Of a DNA stretch of 64,000 nucleotides, positions 31,454-40,222 are shown one piece after another (position 1 is the first letter of the stretch; every line of letters starts with the position of its first letter). A program made the position numbers and the translations under genes. Below the pieces are notes generated by a model that ran no database searches, was not told the DNA's origin, and saw only the letters and a program-made list of their open reading frames with translations. The stretch is from JBFWYO01 sp050186335 (GTDB lineage Bacteria > Pseudomonadota > Alphaproteobacteria > Bin65): contig JBFWYO010000009.1 in NCBI GenBank assembly GCA_050186335.1, positions 11,480 through 75,479 of the forward strand. The letters are read 5' to 3'.

Positions 31454-33727
31454 CTACTTCTCCACCGTATTGAACCGCCACACGTAATTCCTGTTCAGCG
31501 TATCGTACGGGTCCGGCCAGCGCATTTTGTGGCCGAGCTCGTAGGCGGCGTGACGGGTCCAGTACGGATCGAACAGGTGCGCGCGAGCGAGCACACACAG
31601 ATCCGCGCGGCCGGCGGCCAGGATCGAGTTCACGTCGTCGTACGACGAGATGTTGCCGACCGCCATGGTCGGCATGCCGACTTCGAGGCGGATCCGGTCG
31701 GCGAACGGCGTCTGGAACAGGCGGCCGTATTGCGGTTTCTCGTCGTGGACCACCTGTCCCGAAGACACATCGACGATGTCGACGCCAGCCTTCTTGAGCA
31801 TCTCGGCGATATCGACCGAATCCTCGGGCGTGATGCCGCCCTCCTTCCAATCGTGCGCGGAAATACGCACCGAAATCGGCTTGTGCTGCGGCCACGCTTT
31901 GCGCACCGCATCGAAGACTTCGAGCGGATAGCGCATGCGATTGACCAGCGAGCCGCCGTAATTGTCGGCGCGCTTGTTGGTCAGCGGCGAGATGAACGAC
32001 GACAGCAGATAGCCGTGCGCAGCGTGAAGCTCAAGCATGTCGAAGCCGGCTTCTTCCGCCATGTGCGTGGCGCGCACGTAATCCTGGCGCGCTTGCTCCA
32101 TGTCGGCCGCAGTCATTTCCTTGGGCACCTGGCTGTGCGGCTTATACGGCAGGGGCGAAGCGGACACGATCGGCCAGTTGCCCGACTTGAGCGGCTCGTC
32201 CAGCCCTTCCCACGACCGTGTGGTCGAGGATTTGCGGCCAGCGTGGCCAAGCTGGAGTGCGATTTTGGCGTGGCTGTGCTTATGCGCGAAATCGACGATG
32301 CGTTTCCACGCCGGCACGTGCTCCGGCTTGTACATGCCAGCGCAGCCCGGGCTGATGCGGCCTTGCGCGTTGATGTCGGTCATCTCGGCGATGACCAGCC
32401 CGGCGCCGCCCATGATGCGGCTGCCCAGATGCACCATGTGCCAGTCGTCGACCGTGCCGTCCTCGGCGTAATACTGGCACATTGGCGAGACGACGACGCG
32501 GTTCGGCACCACCATGTCGCGCAGTTTGAACGGCGTGAACATCGGCGGCGGCGGGGGCGTCAGCGGAATGTTGACGCCGCTCTGGTTGGCCGCCTTGGTG
32601 GCGTACCAGGTATCGACCTCGTTGACGTACTTGGCGTCGCGCAGGCGCAGATTGCCGTGGCTGATGCGCAGGCTGCGCGTCAATAGACTGAAGCCGAACT
32701 GGATCGGCTCAAGCGTGTCGTAATAGCGCTCGGTTTCCTCGAACCATTGCAGCGAGGTGAGCGCCGCGCGCTGGGTGGAGGCGACCAGCGGCTTGCGTTC
32801 GGCTTCGTAGCGCGCCAGGCCGTCCTTGGCCTTGCCGCCTGCCGCCAGGATCGCTTCATGCAGGGCGATGGCGTCTTCCATCGCTAGCTTGGTGCCGGAG
32901 CCGATCGAGTAATGCGCCGTGTGCACCGCGTCGCCGGCGAGAACCATGTTCCCATGCACCCAATTCTCGCAGGTGATGATCGGAAACTGCCGCCAGTACG
33001 AGCGGTTGATGACGATGTTGCCGCCCGGGATGTAATCCTTGAGCAGCCGCGCCGTGTAGGCGGCGGTCGCGGCGTCGTCGGTAATCGAAAGCCCGCTGTT
33101 CTTGAAAGTCTGTTCCGAGGTTTCCAGGATCAGCGTCGCCATGCCTTCCGTGTAGCGGTAGCAATGCGTGCGCCACAGCCCATGCTCGTTCTTCACGAAA
33201 TGGAAGGTAAAAGCCGGGAAATTGTAGTCGGTGCCGAGCCAGACGAAGCGGTTCGGCCGGAAATCCACGGTGGGCTTGAAGTATTCCTTGTACTTGTCGC
33301 GCACGATGCTGTTCACGCCGTCGGCGGCGAACACGATATCGGCGTCTCGCAACGTCTCGGGATCGTCGATGCGATGCTGGAACTTCACATTGACGCCCAG
33401 CTCGCGCGCACGCTCCTGCATGATGAGCAGCATTTCCTTGCGGCCCATGCCGGCGAAGCCGTGACCGGTGGATTTCAGCACCTGGCCCTTGAAGTGGATG
33501 TCGATATCGTCCCAATGCTCGAACGCGCCGGTAATGCGGTCGTGCGTTTCCGGGTCGGCGGCGCGGAAATTGTCCATCGTCTTGTCGGAGAACACGACGC
33601 CGAAGCCGAACGTGTCGTCGAACTTGTTCTGTTCGAACACGTTGATTTCGGCCTTCGGGTAGCTCTTCTTCATCAAAATGGCGAAATACAGGCTGGCAGG
33701 TCCGCCGCCGATGCAATTGATCTTCAT
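31454..33727 (-). CDS. Fused FAD monooxygenase / OYE reductase acting on an aryl-CoA
   Basis: A 757-residue fusion. Residues 1-370 form a FAD aromatic hydroxylase: CIGGGPASLYFAI nucleotide motif, FAADGVNSIVRDKY, and the LAGDAVHTAHYSIGSGTKLAMEDA FAD motif. Residues from about 395 form an old-yellow-enzyme/NADH:flavin barrel (KLRDMVVPNRVVVSPMCQYY, LQLGHAGRKSS, ELHAAHGYLLSSFISPLTN). This architecture and length match 2-aminobenzoyl-CoA monooxygenase/reductase of the aerobic anthranilate-CoA pathway. The same fold is annotated in many genomes as salicylyl-CoA 5-hydroxylase. The surrounding ligase, acyl-CoA dehydrogenase, hydratase, SDR and RidA favour the aminobenzoate role. GGAGAG precedes the ATG. 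Confidence 0.9.
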   Translation of the reverse strand: MKINCIGGGPASLYFAILMKKSYPKAEINVFEQNKFDDTFGFGVVFSDKTMDNFRAADPETHDRITGAFEHWDDIDIHFKGQVLKSTGHGFAGMGRKEMLLIMQERARELGVNVKFQHRIDDPETLRDADIVFAADGVNSIVRDKYKEYFKPTVDFRPNRFVWLGTDYNFPAFTFHFVKNEHGLWRTHCYRYTEGMATLILETSEQTFKNSGLSITDDAATAAYTARLLKDYIPGGNIVINRSYWRQFPIITCENWVHGNMVLAGDAVHTAHYSIGSGTKLAMEDAIALHEAILAAGGKAKDGLARYEAERKPLVASTQRAALTSLQWFEETERYYDTLEPIQFGFSLLTRSLRISHGNLRLRDAKYVNEVDTWYATKAANQSGVNIPLTPPPPPMFTPFKLRDMVVPNRVVVSPMCQYYAEDGTVDDWHMVHLGSRIMGGAGLVIAEMTDINAQGRISPGCAGMYKPEHVPAWKRIVDFAHKHSHAKIALQLGHAGRKSSTTRSWEGLDEPLKSGNWPIVSASPLPYKPHSQVPKEMTAADMEQARQDYVRATHMAEEAGFDMLELHAAHGYLLSSFISPLTNKRADNYGGSLVNRMRYPLEVFDAVRKAWPQHKPISVRISAHDWKEGGITPEDSVDIAEMLKKAGVDIVDVSSGQVVHDEKPQYGRLFQTPFADRIRLEVGMPTMAVGNISSYDDVNSILAAGRADLCVLARAHLFDPYWTRHAAYELGHKMRWPDPYDTLNRNYVWRFNTVEK

Positions 33728-33783
33728 TTATCCACTCTCCGTCCCATGCTCGTTGCCCTCCCGCAGTGTCGCCGCATCACCCG

Positions 33784-35487
33784 TCAGGTGATGCGTATGC
33801 CTTGCGCGCGGGCTTTCTCGTCTTCCATCTGGCGCAGCCTGAAGCGCTGCACCTTGCCGGTTTCGGTGCGCGGCAGTTCGGTCACGAACTCGATGGCGCG
33901 CGGATATTTGTAAGGCGCGATCTCGCCCTTGACGTAATCCTGAAGCTCTTTGGTCAACGCGTCGCACGCGTCGGCCGGATTGCGCAACACGACGAACGCC
34001 TTCACGACGCGCCCGCGCTCGTTGTCCGGCGCGCCGATCACGGCGCAGTCCTTGACCTTTGGGTGATCGAGCAGCACGGCCTCGACTTCCGGGCCGCCGA
34101 TGTTGTAGCCGGCCGAGACGATCATGTCGTCGGCGCGCGCCACGTACCAGAAATAGCCGTCCGCGTCCTGGCGGTAGCGATCGCCGGGCAGGTTCCAGCC
34201 GCTTTTCACGTAGCCCCTCTGGCGTTCGATATTGTCGAGGTAGCGGCAACCGGTGGGCCCGCGCACGGCGAGCAAGCCTTCGGCCGGCGCGGGCAGGATA
34301 TTTCCGGCCTCGTCCATGATGCAGGCCTGGTAGCCGGGGATCGCCTTGCCCGTGGCGCCCGGGCGGATGGTGTCGCCCTCGGCGGACACGAAAATATGGA
34401 TCATCTCGGTCGAGCCCAGCCCGTCGATGATCTTGATGCCGCTGGCCTTGTGAAACGCCTCGAACACTGGCAGCGGCAGCGTTTCGCCGGCCGAGACGCA
34501 TTGCTTGAGGCTCGAGATATCGTATTTCTTCTGCGGAATCAGGTCGGCCAGTACGCGAAACAGAGTCGGCGCCGTGTAGAGCGTCGTCGCCTTGTGCTTT
34601 TGAATCAGTTCGAGCAACCGTTCGGGCGACGGCGAGCCCGGGTAGTAGGCCACGGCGGCGCCGAAGCGCAGCGGAAAGCAGAGCTGCGCGCCGAGGCCGA
34701 ACGTGAACGCCAGCGGCGGCGAGCCGACATAAATATCGTTCTCGCTCGGCCTGTAGACATAGCGCGGAAAGCAGTCGCACATCGCCAGCACGTCGCGGTG
34801 GAAATGCATCGTGCCTTTCGGCGTGCCGGTGGTACCCGAGGTGAACGCGATCACCGCCGTATCGTCGGCCGCGGTATCGACGTTGGCGAAGCCCGCGGGC
34901 TTGGTCTTGATCGCCGCATCTAGACTGGCGCCGGCGGCGCCGTTGCCGGCGGCGGTGAAGTACGCGACATGCTGCAGGCGCGGCGCCATATCGACCGCGC
35001 GTTTGATCTCTTCGGCCAAAGCCAGATCGCACAGGCAGTGATCGATGCGCGCCTTGTCGATCATGTAGACCAGCTCGCGCGCGCGTAGCAGCGGCATGGT
35101 CGCGACGCAAATGCCGCCCGCCTTGAGGACCGCCAGCCAGGACGCGGCCATCATCGGATTGTTCGGTCCGCGCAGCAGCACACGGTTGCCGGGGATCAGC
35201 CCCATGTCTTCGACAAGGACGCGCGCGATTGCATCGGCGCGCCGTTTCAGTTCGGCATAGGTCCATACCTCGTCGCCGTAGTAAAAAGCCACGCGCTCGC
35301 CCTTGCCGCCGGCGACGTTCTTGTCGAGCAGTTCGACCGCCGCATTGAAGCGCGGCGGATACGCGGCCAGTTCGGGCAGCGTCGAATAGTCCATTTCCGG
35401 CCAGAGCTCTCTGGGCGGCAGGTTGTCGCGCGCGAACGTGTCCTTGTGCGCGGTGCGCGCGTCGCCGGGGGTGAAAGATGTCGCCAT
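33784..35487 (-). CDS. Benzoate-type (2-aminobenzoate) CoA ligase
   Basis: A 567-residue AMP-forming aryl-CoA ligase. Core motifs are VIAFTSGTTGTPKGTMHFH, GSPPLAFTFGLGAQLCFPL, YTAPTLFRVLADL, DGLGSTEMIHIFVS, GDRYRQDADGYFWYVARADDM, and the C-terminal lysine segment LPRTETGKVQRFRLR. The family includes benzoate-, 2-aminobenzoate- and salicylate-CoA ligases. Its place 56 bases before the monooxygenase/reductase and 15 bases after the acyl-CoA dehydrogenase makes it the activating first step of the cluster, most likely for anthranilate. The exact acid is inferred from context. Confidence 0.9.
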   Translation of the reverse strand: MATSFTPGDARTAHKDTFARDNLPPRELWPEMDYSTLPELAAYPPRFNAAVELLDKNVAGGKGERVAFYYGDEVWTYAELKRRADAIARVLVEDMGLIPGNRVLLRGPNNPMMAASWLAVLKAGGICVATMPLLRARELVYMIDKARIDHCLCDLALAEEIKRAVDMAPRLQHVAYFTAAGNGAAGASLDAAIKTKPAGFANVDTAADDTAVIAFTSGTTGTPKGTMHFHRDVLAMCDCFPRYVYRPSENDIYVGSPPLAFTFGLGAQLCFPLRFGAAVAYYPGSPSPERLLELIQKHKATTLYTAPTLFRVLADLIPQKKYDISSLKQCVSAGETLPLPVFEAFHKASGIKIIDGLGSTEMIHIFVSAEGDTIRPGATGKAIPGYQACIMDEAGNILPAPAEGLLAVRGPTGCRYLDNIERQRGYVKSGWNLPGDRYRQDADGYFWYVARADDMIVSAGYNIGGPEVEAVLLDHPKVKDCAVIGAPDNERGRVVKAFVVLRNPADACDALTKELQDYVKGEIAPYKYPRAIEFVTELPRTETGKVQRFRLRQMEDEKARAQGIRIT

Positions 35488-35502
35488 CGTACGTTCCTCG
35501 AA

Positions 35503-36681
35503 TTATTTGTCGCCGTTCGCCGCGCCGAGGACCTGGCTGGCGATGATGAGCTTCTGAATTTCGCTGGTGCCTTCGTAGATGCGCAAGGCGCGAATTTCCC
35601 GGTACAGGGTTTCCACCGTGTTGCCCGAAACGACGCCCTGCCCGCCGAATATCTGCACCGCCTGATCGATCACCTGTTGCGCGGATTCGGTGGCGTGCAG
35701 CTTGGCCATGGCGGCTTCGCGCGTAACGCGTGTCTGCTTGACATCCTTGGTCCAGGCCGAGCGGTAGATCAGCAGCGCCGAGGTATCGACGGCAACCGCC
35801 ATGTCGGCCAGCTTGGCCTGGATCAGTTGGAATTCCGCCAGCTTCTGGTTGAACGCCTCGCGCTTGCCGGCGAAATCGACCGCCTCGTCGAGCGCGCGGC
35901 GCGCGAAGCCGAGAGCGGCGGCGCCCACGGTCGAACGGAAAATGTCCAAGGTCGCCATGGCAATCTTGAACCCGTCGCCCGGCTGGCCGAGCATCTGGCC
36001 GGCGGACACGCGGCAGTTCGAAAACTTCAACGCGGCCAGCGGATGCGGTGCGATCACGTCGATGCGCGCTTCGATCTCAAGGCCCTTGGCGTCGGCATCG
36101 ACGACGAAAGCGGAAATGCCCCTGGCGCCGGGCGCGTCGCCGGTGCGCGCGAAAACGACGTAATGCCCGGCGATGCCGCCGTTGGAAATCCACGTCTTGC
36201 GGCCGTCGATGACGAAATGATTGCCGTCACGCCTGGCCGTCGTGCGCATGCCGCCGACATCCGATCCGCCCTCGGGTTCCGAAAGCGCGAACGCGGCGAT
36301 GCGCGTGCCTGTGCAGACCTCCGGCAGGTACTTGTCCTTCAATTCGGACGCGCCGAACAGCGAGATCGACGCGCTGCCAAGCCCTTGCATAGCGAACGCG
36401 AAATCGGCCAGGCCCGAATGATAGCCCAGCGTTTCGCGGATCAGGCACAGGCTGCGCACGTCCAACTGGTCGTGCATGCCGCCGTGCGAGCGCGGCACCG
36501 CATAGCGCAGCCAGCCGCCCTGGCCCAGTTTCGAAACCAGCTTGCGGCACTGATCGTCGATATTCGAGTGATCGTGCGCAAACGGCGCGATCTCGCGCGC
36601 GGCCCAGGCATCGAGCTCACGTTTGAGCGAGCGATGCGCATTATCGAGAAACGGCCAGTCGAGGAAAGTGGTATCGGGCAT
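35503..36681 (-). CDS. Acyl-CoA dehydrogenase
   Basis: A 392-residue flavoprotein that oxidises a CoA thioester at alpha-beta. Signatures: FALSEPEGGSDVGGMRTTA (FAD/substrate), GRKTWISNGGIAGHYVVFART, the GFARRALDEAVDFAGKREAF helix, and the C-terminal QIFGGQGVVSGNTVETLYREIRALRIYEGTSEIQK, where YEGTSEIQ is the family end. The catalytic glutamate position lies in YEGTSE or in a neighbouring helix depending on subtype. It follows a repeat element after the hydratase gene and precedes the ligase by 15 bases. It probably acts on a reduced aminocyclohexene-carboxyl-CoA, by analogy with the anthranilate pathway. Confidence 0.92.
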   Translation of the reverse strand: MPDTTFLDWPFLDNAHRSLKRELDAWAAREIAPFAHDHSNIDDQCRKLVSKLGQGGWLRYAVPRSHGGMHDQLDVRSLCLIRETLGYHSGLADFAFAMQGLGSASISLFGASELKDKYLPEVCTGTRIAAFALSEPEGGSDVGGMRTTARRDGNHFVIDGRKTWISNGGIAGHYVVFARTGDAPGARGISAFVVDADAKGLEIEARIDVIAPHPLAALKFSNCRVSAGQMLGQPGDGFKIAMATLDIFRSTVGAAALGFARRALDEAVDFAGKREAFNQKLAEFQLIQAKLADMAVAVDTSALLIYRSAWTKDVKQTRVTREAAMAKLHATESAQQVIDQAVQIFGGQGVVSGNTVETLYREIRALRIYEGTSEIQKLIIASQVLGAANGDK

Positions 36682-36703
36682 TGTCAGTCCCGTCGCGTTA
36701 AAT

Positions 36704-36812
36704 TTGTCACCCCGGCCGTAGCGCAGCGAAGAGCCGGGTTCCAGAATGCTTGAATAGTCCGTTTCTGGATCCCGGTTCGCGCGCGGGAAGGCCGCGCTTG
36801 CCCGGGATGACA
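36704..36812. repeat. GTCATCCCGG intergenic repeat, copy 3
   Basis: Begins TTGTCACCCCGGCCGTAGCG and ends CCCGGGATGACAG, with GAAGAGCCGGGTTCCAG inside, matching copies 1 and 2. It lies inside the operon, between the hydratase and acyl-CoA dehydrogenase genes, and so would be transcribed. Confidence 0.8.
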
Positions 36813-36832
36813 GACTGGGCGGTGGCCGATCA

Positions 36833-37696
36833 TCAATTCCCCTCGAACACCGGGCGCTCTTTCTTGACGAACGCGTTGAAGGCGCGTTCGAAATCGCGGG
36901 TTTGCATGCAGATGGCCTGGGCCTGGGCTTCGGCCTCGATGAATTCGGCGACCCCCATGTTCCACTCGCGGTCCATCATTTTCTTGGTCATCGCGTTGCC
37001 GAAGGTCGGCCCGTCGGCGATGCGCCCGGCCAGCGTGGCCGCCTCTTCCTGCAATTTCGCCGGATCGACCAGGCGGTTGAAGAAGCCCCAGCGTTCGCCC
37101 TCGTCGGCCTTCAGCGCGCGGCCGGTGAACAGCAGTTCGGACGCGCGGCCTTGGCCGATGATGCGCGGCAGCATGGCGCAGGCGCCCATATCGCAGCCGG
37201 CCAGGCCGACGCGGTTGAACAGGAACGCGACCGTTGCGTTCGGCGTGCCCAGTCGGATGTCGGACGCCATCGCGACGCACGCGCCGGCGCCGGCGCACAC
37301 GCCGTCCATGGCGGCGATGATGGTTTGCGGGCAATCGCGGATGGCTTTGATCAAGTCGCCGGTCATGCGGGTGAAATTCAACAGCCCGGTCATGTCGAGC
37401 TTGAGCAGCGGCCCGATGATGTCGTGCACGTCGCCGCCGGAGCAGAAATTTCCGCCGGCGCCGGTGACCACGACGACCTTGACGTCTTCGACGTAGCACA
37501 GCGCGCGGAACAGATCGCGCATTTCCGCGTAGCTCTCGAACGTGATCGGATTCTTGCGCTCGGGCCGGTCGAGCGTCAGCGTCGCCACCTTGCCCTTGAC
37601 CTGCCAGCGCACATGCTTGGGCTTGAGGTCGGCACCCTTGGTCACATGCGTGTCCTTGAGGATTTGACTGAAATTGCGCCCACTCTTTTCGGCCAT
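36833..37696 (-). CDS. Enoyl-CoA hydratase family protein
   Basis: A 287-residue crotonase-fold enzyme: VATLTLDRPERKNPITFESY, the oxyanion segment GAGGNFCSGGDVHDI, DGVCAGAGACVAMASDIRLG, and GLAGCDMGACAMLPRIIGQG. The glutamates of classic hydratases (near G-A-x-E) appear replaced by alanine or aspartate, so the exact reaction (hydration, ring hydrolysis or isomerisation) is unclear. It precedes the acyl-CoA dehydrogenase in the aryl-CoA operon and follows the MarR gene by 35 bases. Confidence 0.88.
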   Translation of the reverse strand: MAEKSGRNFSQILKDTHVTKGADLKPKHVRWQVKGKVATLTLDRPERKNPITFESYAEMRDLFRALCYVEDVKVVVVTGAGGNFCSGGDVHDIIGPLLKLDMTGLLNFTRMTGDLIKAIRDCPQTIIAAMDGVCAGAGACVAMASDIRLGTPNATVAFLFNRVGLAGCDMGACAMLPRIIGQGRASELLFTGRALKADEGERWGFFNRLVDPAKLQEEAATLAGRIADGPTFGNAMTKKMMDREWNMGVAEFIEAEAQAQAICMQTRDFERAFNAFVKKERPVFEGN

Positions 37697-37731
37697 CGGA
37701 TGCTCCCTCGATGTGTGCTCTGGTCTTGCCG

Positions 37732-38283
37732 CTATTTCGCCGGTTCGTCTTCGGATGCGTCCGCCTGCGCGGCGCGCGCCAGATCGGATTGCGCCAGCGT
37801 CCGCTTAAGGCCGCCGAGCAGTTCGTAAAGCTGCACCATGTCGGTGCGCTCCATGCTGCCGATCATGTCGTGGATCCAGCGCTGATGCACCGGCGCCATG
37901 GCGTCGAACGTGCGCTTGCCCTGCTTGGTCAGCCGCACCAGTTGCGCGCGCCGGTCGCCGGGCGCCGGGCGGCGCTCGACCAACCCCTCTTCGACCAGCC
38001 GGTCGATCAGGCCGGTCACGTTGCCGTTGGTGACCATCAGCCGCCGCGAGAGTTCGCCCATGGTCAATCCGTCGGGCGCGCGGTCGAGTTGCGCCAGCAG
38101 ATCGAAGCGCGGAAACGTGATGCCGAATTCGTCGCGCAGCTTCTGCCGCACCGTGCGCTCGATCATGGTGGCGCAGGTCAGCAGCCGCAGCCAGCAGCGC
38201 AGATCCATGCGATCGTCGGCGGTCAGCCCGGTTTCGAAATCCGAGCGTTCGACGGGTTCGTCGGTTTCCAAGGTGCGCGCCAT
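37732..38283 (-). CDS. MarR-family regulator of the aryl-CoA cluster
   Basis: A 183-residue winged-helix repressor. Helices and wing: FGITFPRFDLLAQLDRAPDGLTMGELSRRLMVTNGNVTGLIDRLVEEGLVERRPAPGDRRAQLVRLT, typical MarR with the DxRxxxVxLT wing. GAGAGGGG lies upstream of the ATG at 38283; a GTG five codons earlier is possible. It sits inside the operon between SDR and hydratase. MarR proteins beside aroyl-CoA genes commonly sense the CoA thioester, and the AT-rich SDR/RidA gap is a plausible target; this is inferred. Confidence 0.88.
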   Translation of the reverse strand: MARTLETDEPVERSDFETGLTADDRMDLRCWLRLLTCATMIERTVRQKLRDEFGITFPRFDLLAQLDRAPDGLTMGELSRRLMVTNGNVTGLIDRLVEEGLVERRPAPGDRRAQLVRLTKQGKRTFDAMAPVHQRWIHDMIGSMERTDMVQLYELLGGLKRTLAQSDLARAAQADASEDEPAK

Positions 38284-38294
38284 GGCTGCCCCTC

Positions 38295-39119
38295 TCACAT
38301 CACTTCGCCGCCGGCCACGGGCACCGCCTGGCCGGTCATTGCGTGGGATTCCGGCAGCGCCAGGAAGCCGACCACGTTGGCGACCTCCTCCGGCTGCACG
38401 AGGCGGCCTTGCGGATTGCCGGTCGCCAATTGCGCGCGCGTATCGGCCTCGCTCTTGCCGGTCTTTTCCATGATGTTGCGGATCGATTCCTTGACCATGT
38501 CAGTCTCGGTGTAGCCCGGGCAGACCGCGTTGACGGTAATGCCGGTCTTGGCCAACTCGAGCGCCAGCGCGCGGGTCATGCCGACCACCGCATGCTTGGC
38601 GGCGACATAGCCCGAGACGTATCGATAGCCCAGCAGGCCGGCGGTCGACGCGATGTTGATGATACGGCCGAAATTCCTCTCCTGCATCGCGGGCAAGACG
38701 GCCTTGGTGCACATGAAGGTGCTGACTAGATTGACCTCGAGCATGGCGCGCAGGAACTTCACGTCCATGCGCTTGAACGGCATGGAATCGCCTCGGCCGG
38801 CATTATTGACCAGGATGCCGACTTCGCCGTTCGCCTTGACCGTGTCGATGAACACCTGCGTGACCGCGTCTTCGTCGGTGACGTCGGCGGCGAACGCGGT
38901 AACCGGCTTGCCGTAGCCGGCTTTGAGCACGGACGCCTGTTCATCGACGTGTTTTTGCGTGCGGCCGATCAAGGTGATGCGCGCGCCGAGCGCTGCCAGT
39001 CGATCGGCGCAAGCGGCGCCGATGCCGCGCCCGCCACCGGTGATGACGGCGTGCTGGCCGGCCAACGGTTGCGCCGCCAGTTTGACGCCTTGGGCGGTTT
39101 GGCTTGTCGATGTCGTCAT
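38295..39119 (-). CDS. Short-chain dehydrogenase
   Basis: A 274-residue NAD(P)-dependent oxidoreductase: AVITGGGRGIGAACAD cofactor motif, NNAGRGDSMPFKR, IINIASTAGLLGYRYVSGYVAAK with catalytic Ser-Tyr-Lys, and CPGYTETDM. It probably acts as the 3-hydroxyacyl-CoA or hydroxy-ring dehydrogenase of the cluster. The chosen ATG gives MTTSTSQTAQ; an in-frame ATG 23 codons earlier lies in the promoter region. It is the first gene of the minus-strand operon, divergent from RidA. Confidence 0.88.
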   Translation of the reverse strand: MTTSTSQTAQGVKLAAQPLAGQHAVITGGGRGIGAACADRLAALGARITLIGRTQKHVDEQASVLKAGYGKPVTAFAADVTDEDAVTQVFIDTVKANGEVGILVNNAGRGDSMPFKRMDVKFLRAMLEVNLVSTFMCTKAVLPAMQERNFGRIINIASTAGLLGYRYVSGYVAAKHAVVGMTRALALELAKTGITVNAVCPGYTETDMVKESIRNIMEKTGKSEADTRAQLATGNPQGRLVQPEEVANVVGFLALPESHAMTGQAVPVAGGEVM

Positions 39120-39191
39120 CCGGCGAATCCCTTGCTGCCCGCGTGCCGGTCGGAAATCGCCGAACGCGGCGCGCTTTCCCGGTTGCATCGG

Positions 39192-39231
39192 GAAATTGTT
39201 TTAAGTATAAAATATATAGAGCTAAAATTTC
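39192..39231. promoter_or_regulatory. AT-rich divergent promoter/operator region
   Basis: GAAATT (39192-39197) and AATTTC (39226-39231) flank an AT-rich core TTTTAAGTATAAAATATATAG. It lies in the gap between the divergent SDR and RidA genes. The composition contrasts sharply with the GC-rich flanks and is the likely promoter pair and regulator site of the aryl-CoA cluster. Confidence 0.5.
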
Positions 39232-39294
39232 AAGCCGCAGATGGTTGATCTTCTGCGACAGACGCGCACAGGATTCGAGACCGAGGAGAGCCGC

Positions 39295-39690
39295 ATGCAG
39301 ATCGTCAACCCGCCGGGCTGGCCCCGGCCCAAGGGCTATTCCAATGGCGTTTCGGCCAGCGGCAAGATGGTGTTCATCGCCGGCACGATCGGCTGGAATC
39401 CGATGACGGAAAAGATCGAATCGCCCGACTTTGTCGCCCAGTTCAAACAGGCGCTGATCAATATCAAAACGATCATGGCCGAAGCCGGCGCCAAGCCGGA
39501 GCACATGGCGCGCATGACTTGGTTCGTCACCGACAAGGCGGAATATCTCTCGCGCCTGGTCGAGGTCGGCGCCGCCTATCGCGAGATCATGGGCAAGAAT
39601 TACCCGACCATGGCGGCGCTGGAAATCCGCGGGCTGATGGAGCCCGGGGCGAAGGTCGAAATCGAAACCACCTGCGTGCTGCCCGAATAG
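39295..39690 (+). CDS. RidA-family (YjgF/UK114) deaminase
   Basis: A 131-residue protein: YSNGVSASGKMVFIAGTIGW near the N-terminus, the QFKQALINIKTIMAEAGAKPEHMARMTWFV block, and the C-terminal PTMAALEIRGLMEPGAKVEIETTC with the substrate-binding arginine in the EIRGL position. RidA proteins hydrolyse enamines/imines to ketones and ammonia. In an aminobenzoyl-CoA pathway this could remove the amino group after ring reduction. GAGGAG precedes the ATG at 39295; the in-frame start at 39241 lacks a ribosome site. Confidence 0.88.
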   Translation: MQIVNPPGWPRPKGYSNGVSASGKMVFIAGTIGWNPMTEKIESPDFVAQFKQALINIKTIMAEAGAKPEHMARMTWFVTDKAEYLSRLVEVGAAYREIMGKNYPTMAALEIRGLMEPGAKVEIETTCVLPE

Positions 39691-39763
39691 TTCCCGACGG
39701 TCCGGCGGCCCGCGACCGGCCGGTTGCGAGACCGCTTCGACAAAGCTGACGGCGCGCGCGCGC

Positions 39764-40207
39764 ATGGCTATCATGGCCGCCATGGCAGCCGACCCGACCC
39801 TGCAGAAAGACATTGCCGCGCTGATCGATGCGAATCGCGAATTCTATCGCGCGTTCCGCGATCGCGACATGGAAGCCATGGAGAAATTGTGGGCGCGCGA
39901 CCGGCCGGTCGCCTGCATCCATCCGGGCTGGGACGCGCTGACCGACTTCGAAGAGATCATGGAAAGCTGGCGGCAGATCTTCGCCGCCCCGCAGGGGCCC
40001 GACATCCGCCCGAAGAACGAGCAGACGTTTCTCCACGGCGATACCGCCTTCATCATCTGCCACGAGACGATGTCGCAGGGCGCGCTGGTGGCGACCAACA
40101 TCTTCGTGCGCCAGCGCGGCGTGTGGCGGATCGCGCACCACCAGGCCGGACAGTTCATCCCGGTGCCGAAACAGGCCCGTCGGCCGCCCGGCACGCGCGT
40201 GCATTAA
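39764..40207 (+). CDS. NTF2-like (DUF4440/SnoaL-type) protein
   Basis: A 147-residue cystatin/NTF2-like fold protein: IAALIDANREFYRAFRDRDME, CIHPGWDALTDFEEIMESWRQIF, FLHGDTAFIICHETM, and the terminal GVWRIAHHQAGQF. Family members are small ligand-binding or isomerase proteins of diverse roles. Three ATG codons (39764, 39773, 39782) are possible starts; none has a strong ribosome site. It follows RidA by 73 bases on the same strand. No specific function can be given. Confidence 0.8.
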   Translation: MAIMAAMAADPTLQKDIAALIDANREFYRAFRDRDMEAMEKLWARDRPVACIHPGWDALTDFEEIMESWRQIFAAPQGPDIRPKNEQTFLHGDTAFIICHETMSQGALVATNIFVRQRGVWRIAHHQAGQFIPVPKQARRPPGTRVH

Positions 40208-40222
40208 GCGGCGCCGTGGCAG

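Noticed and set aside
26714..33727. A single salicylate-to-gentisate pathway joining the gentisate dioxygenase with the fused hydroxylase
   Set aside because: Possible, but the SDR, RidA, acyl-CoA dehydrogenase and hydratase fit the aminobenzoyl-CoA route better, and no thioesterase or maleylpyruvate genes are present. Kept as an alternative only.
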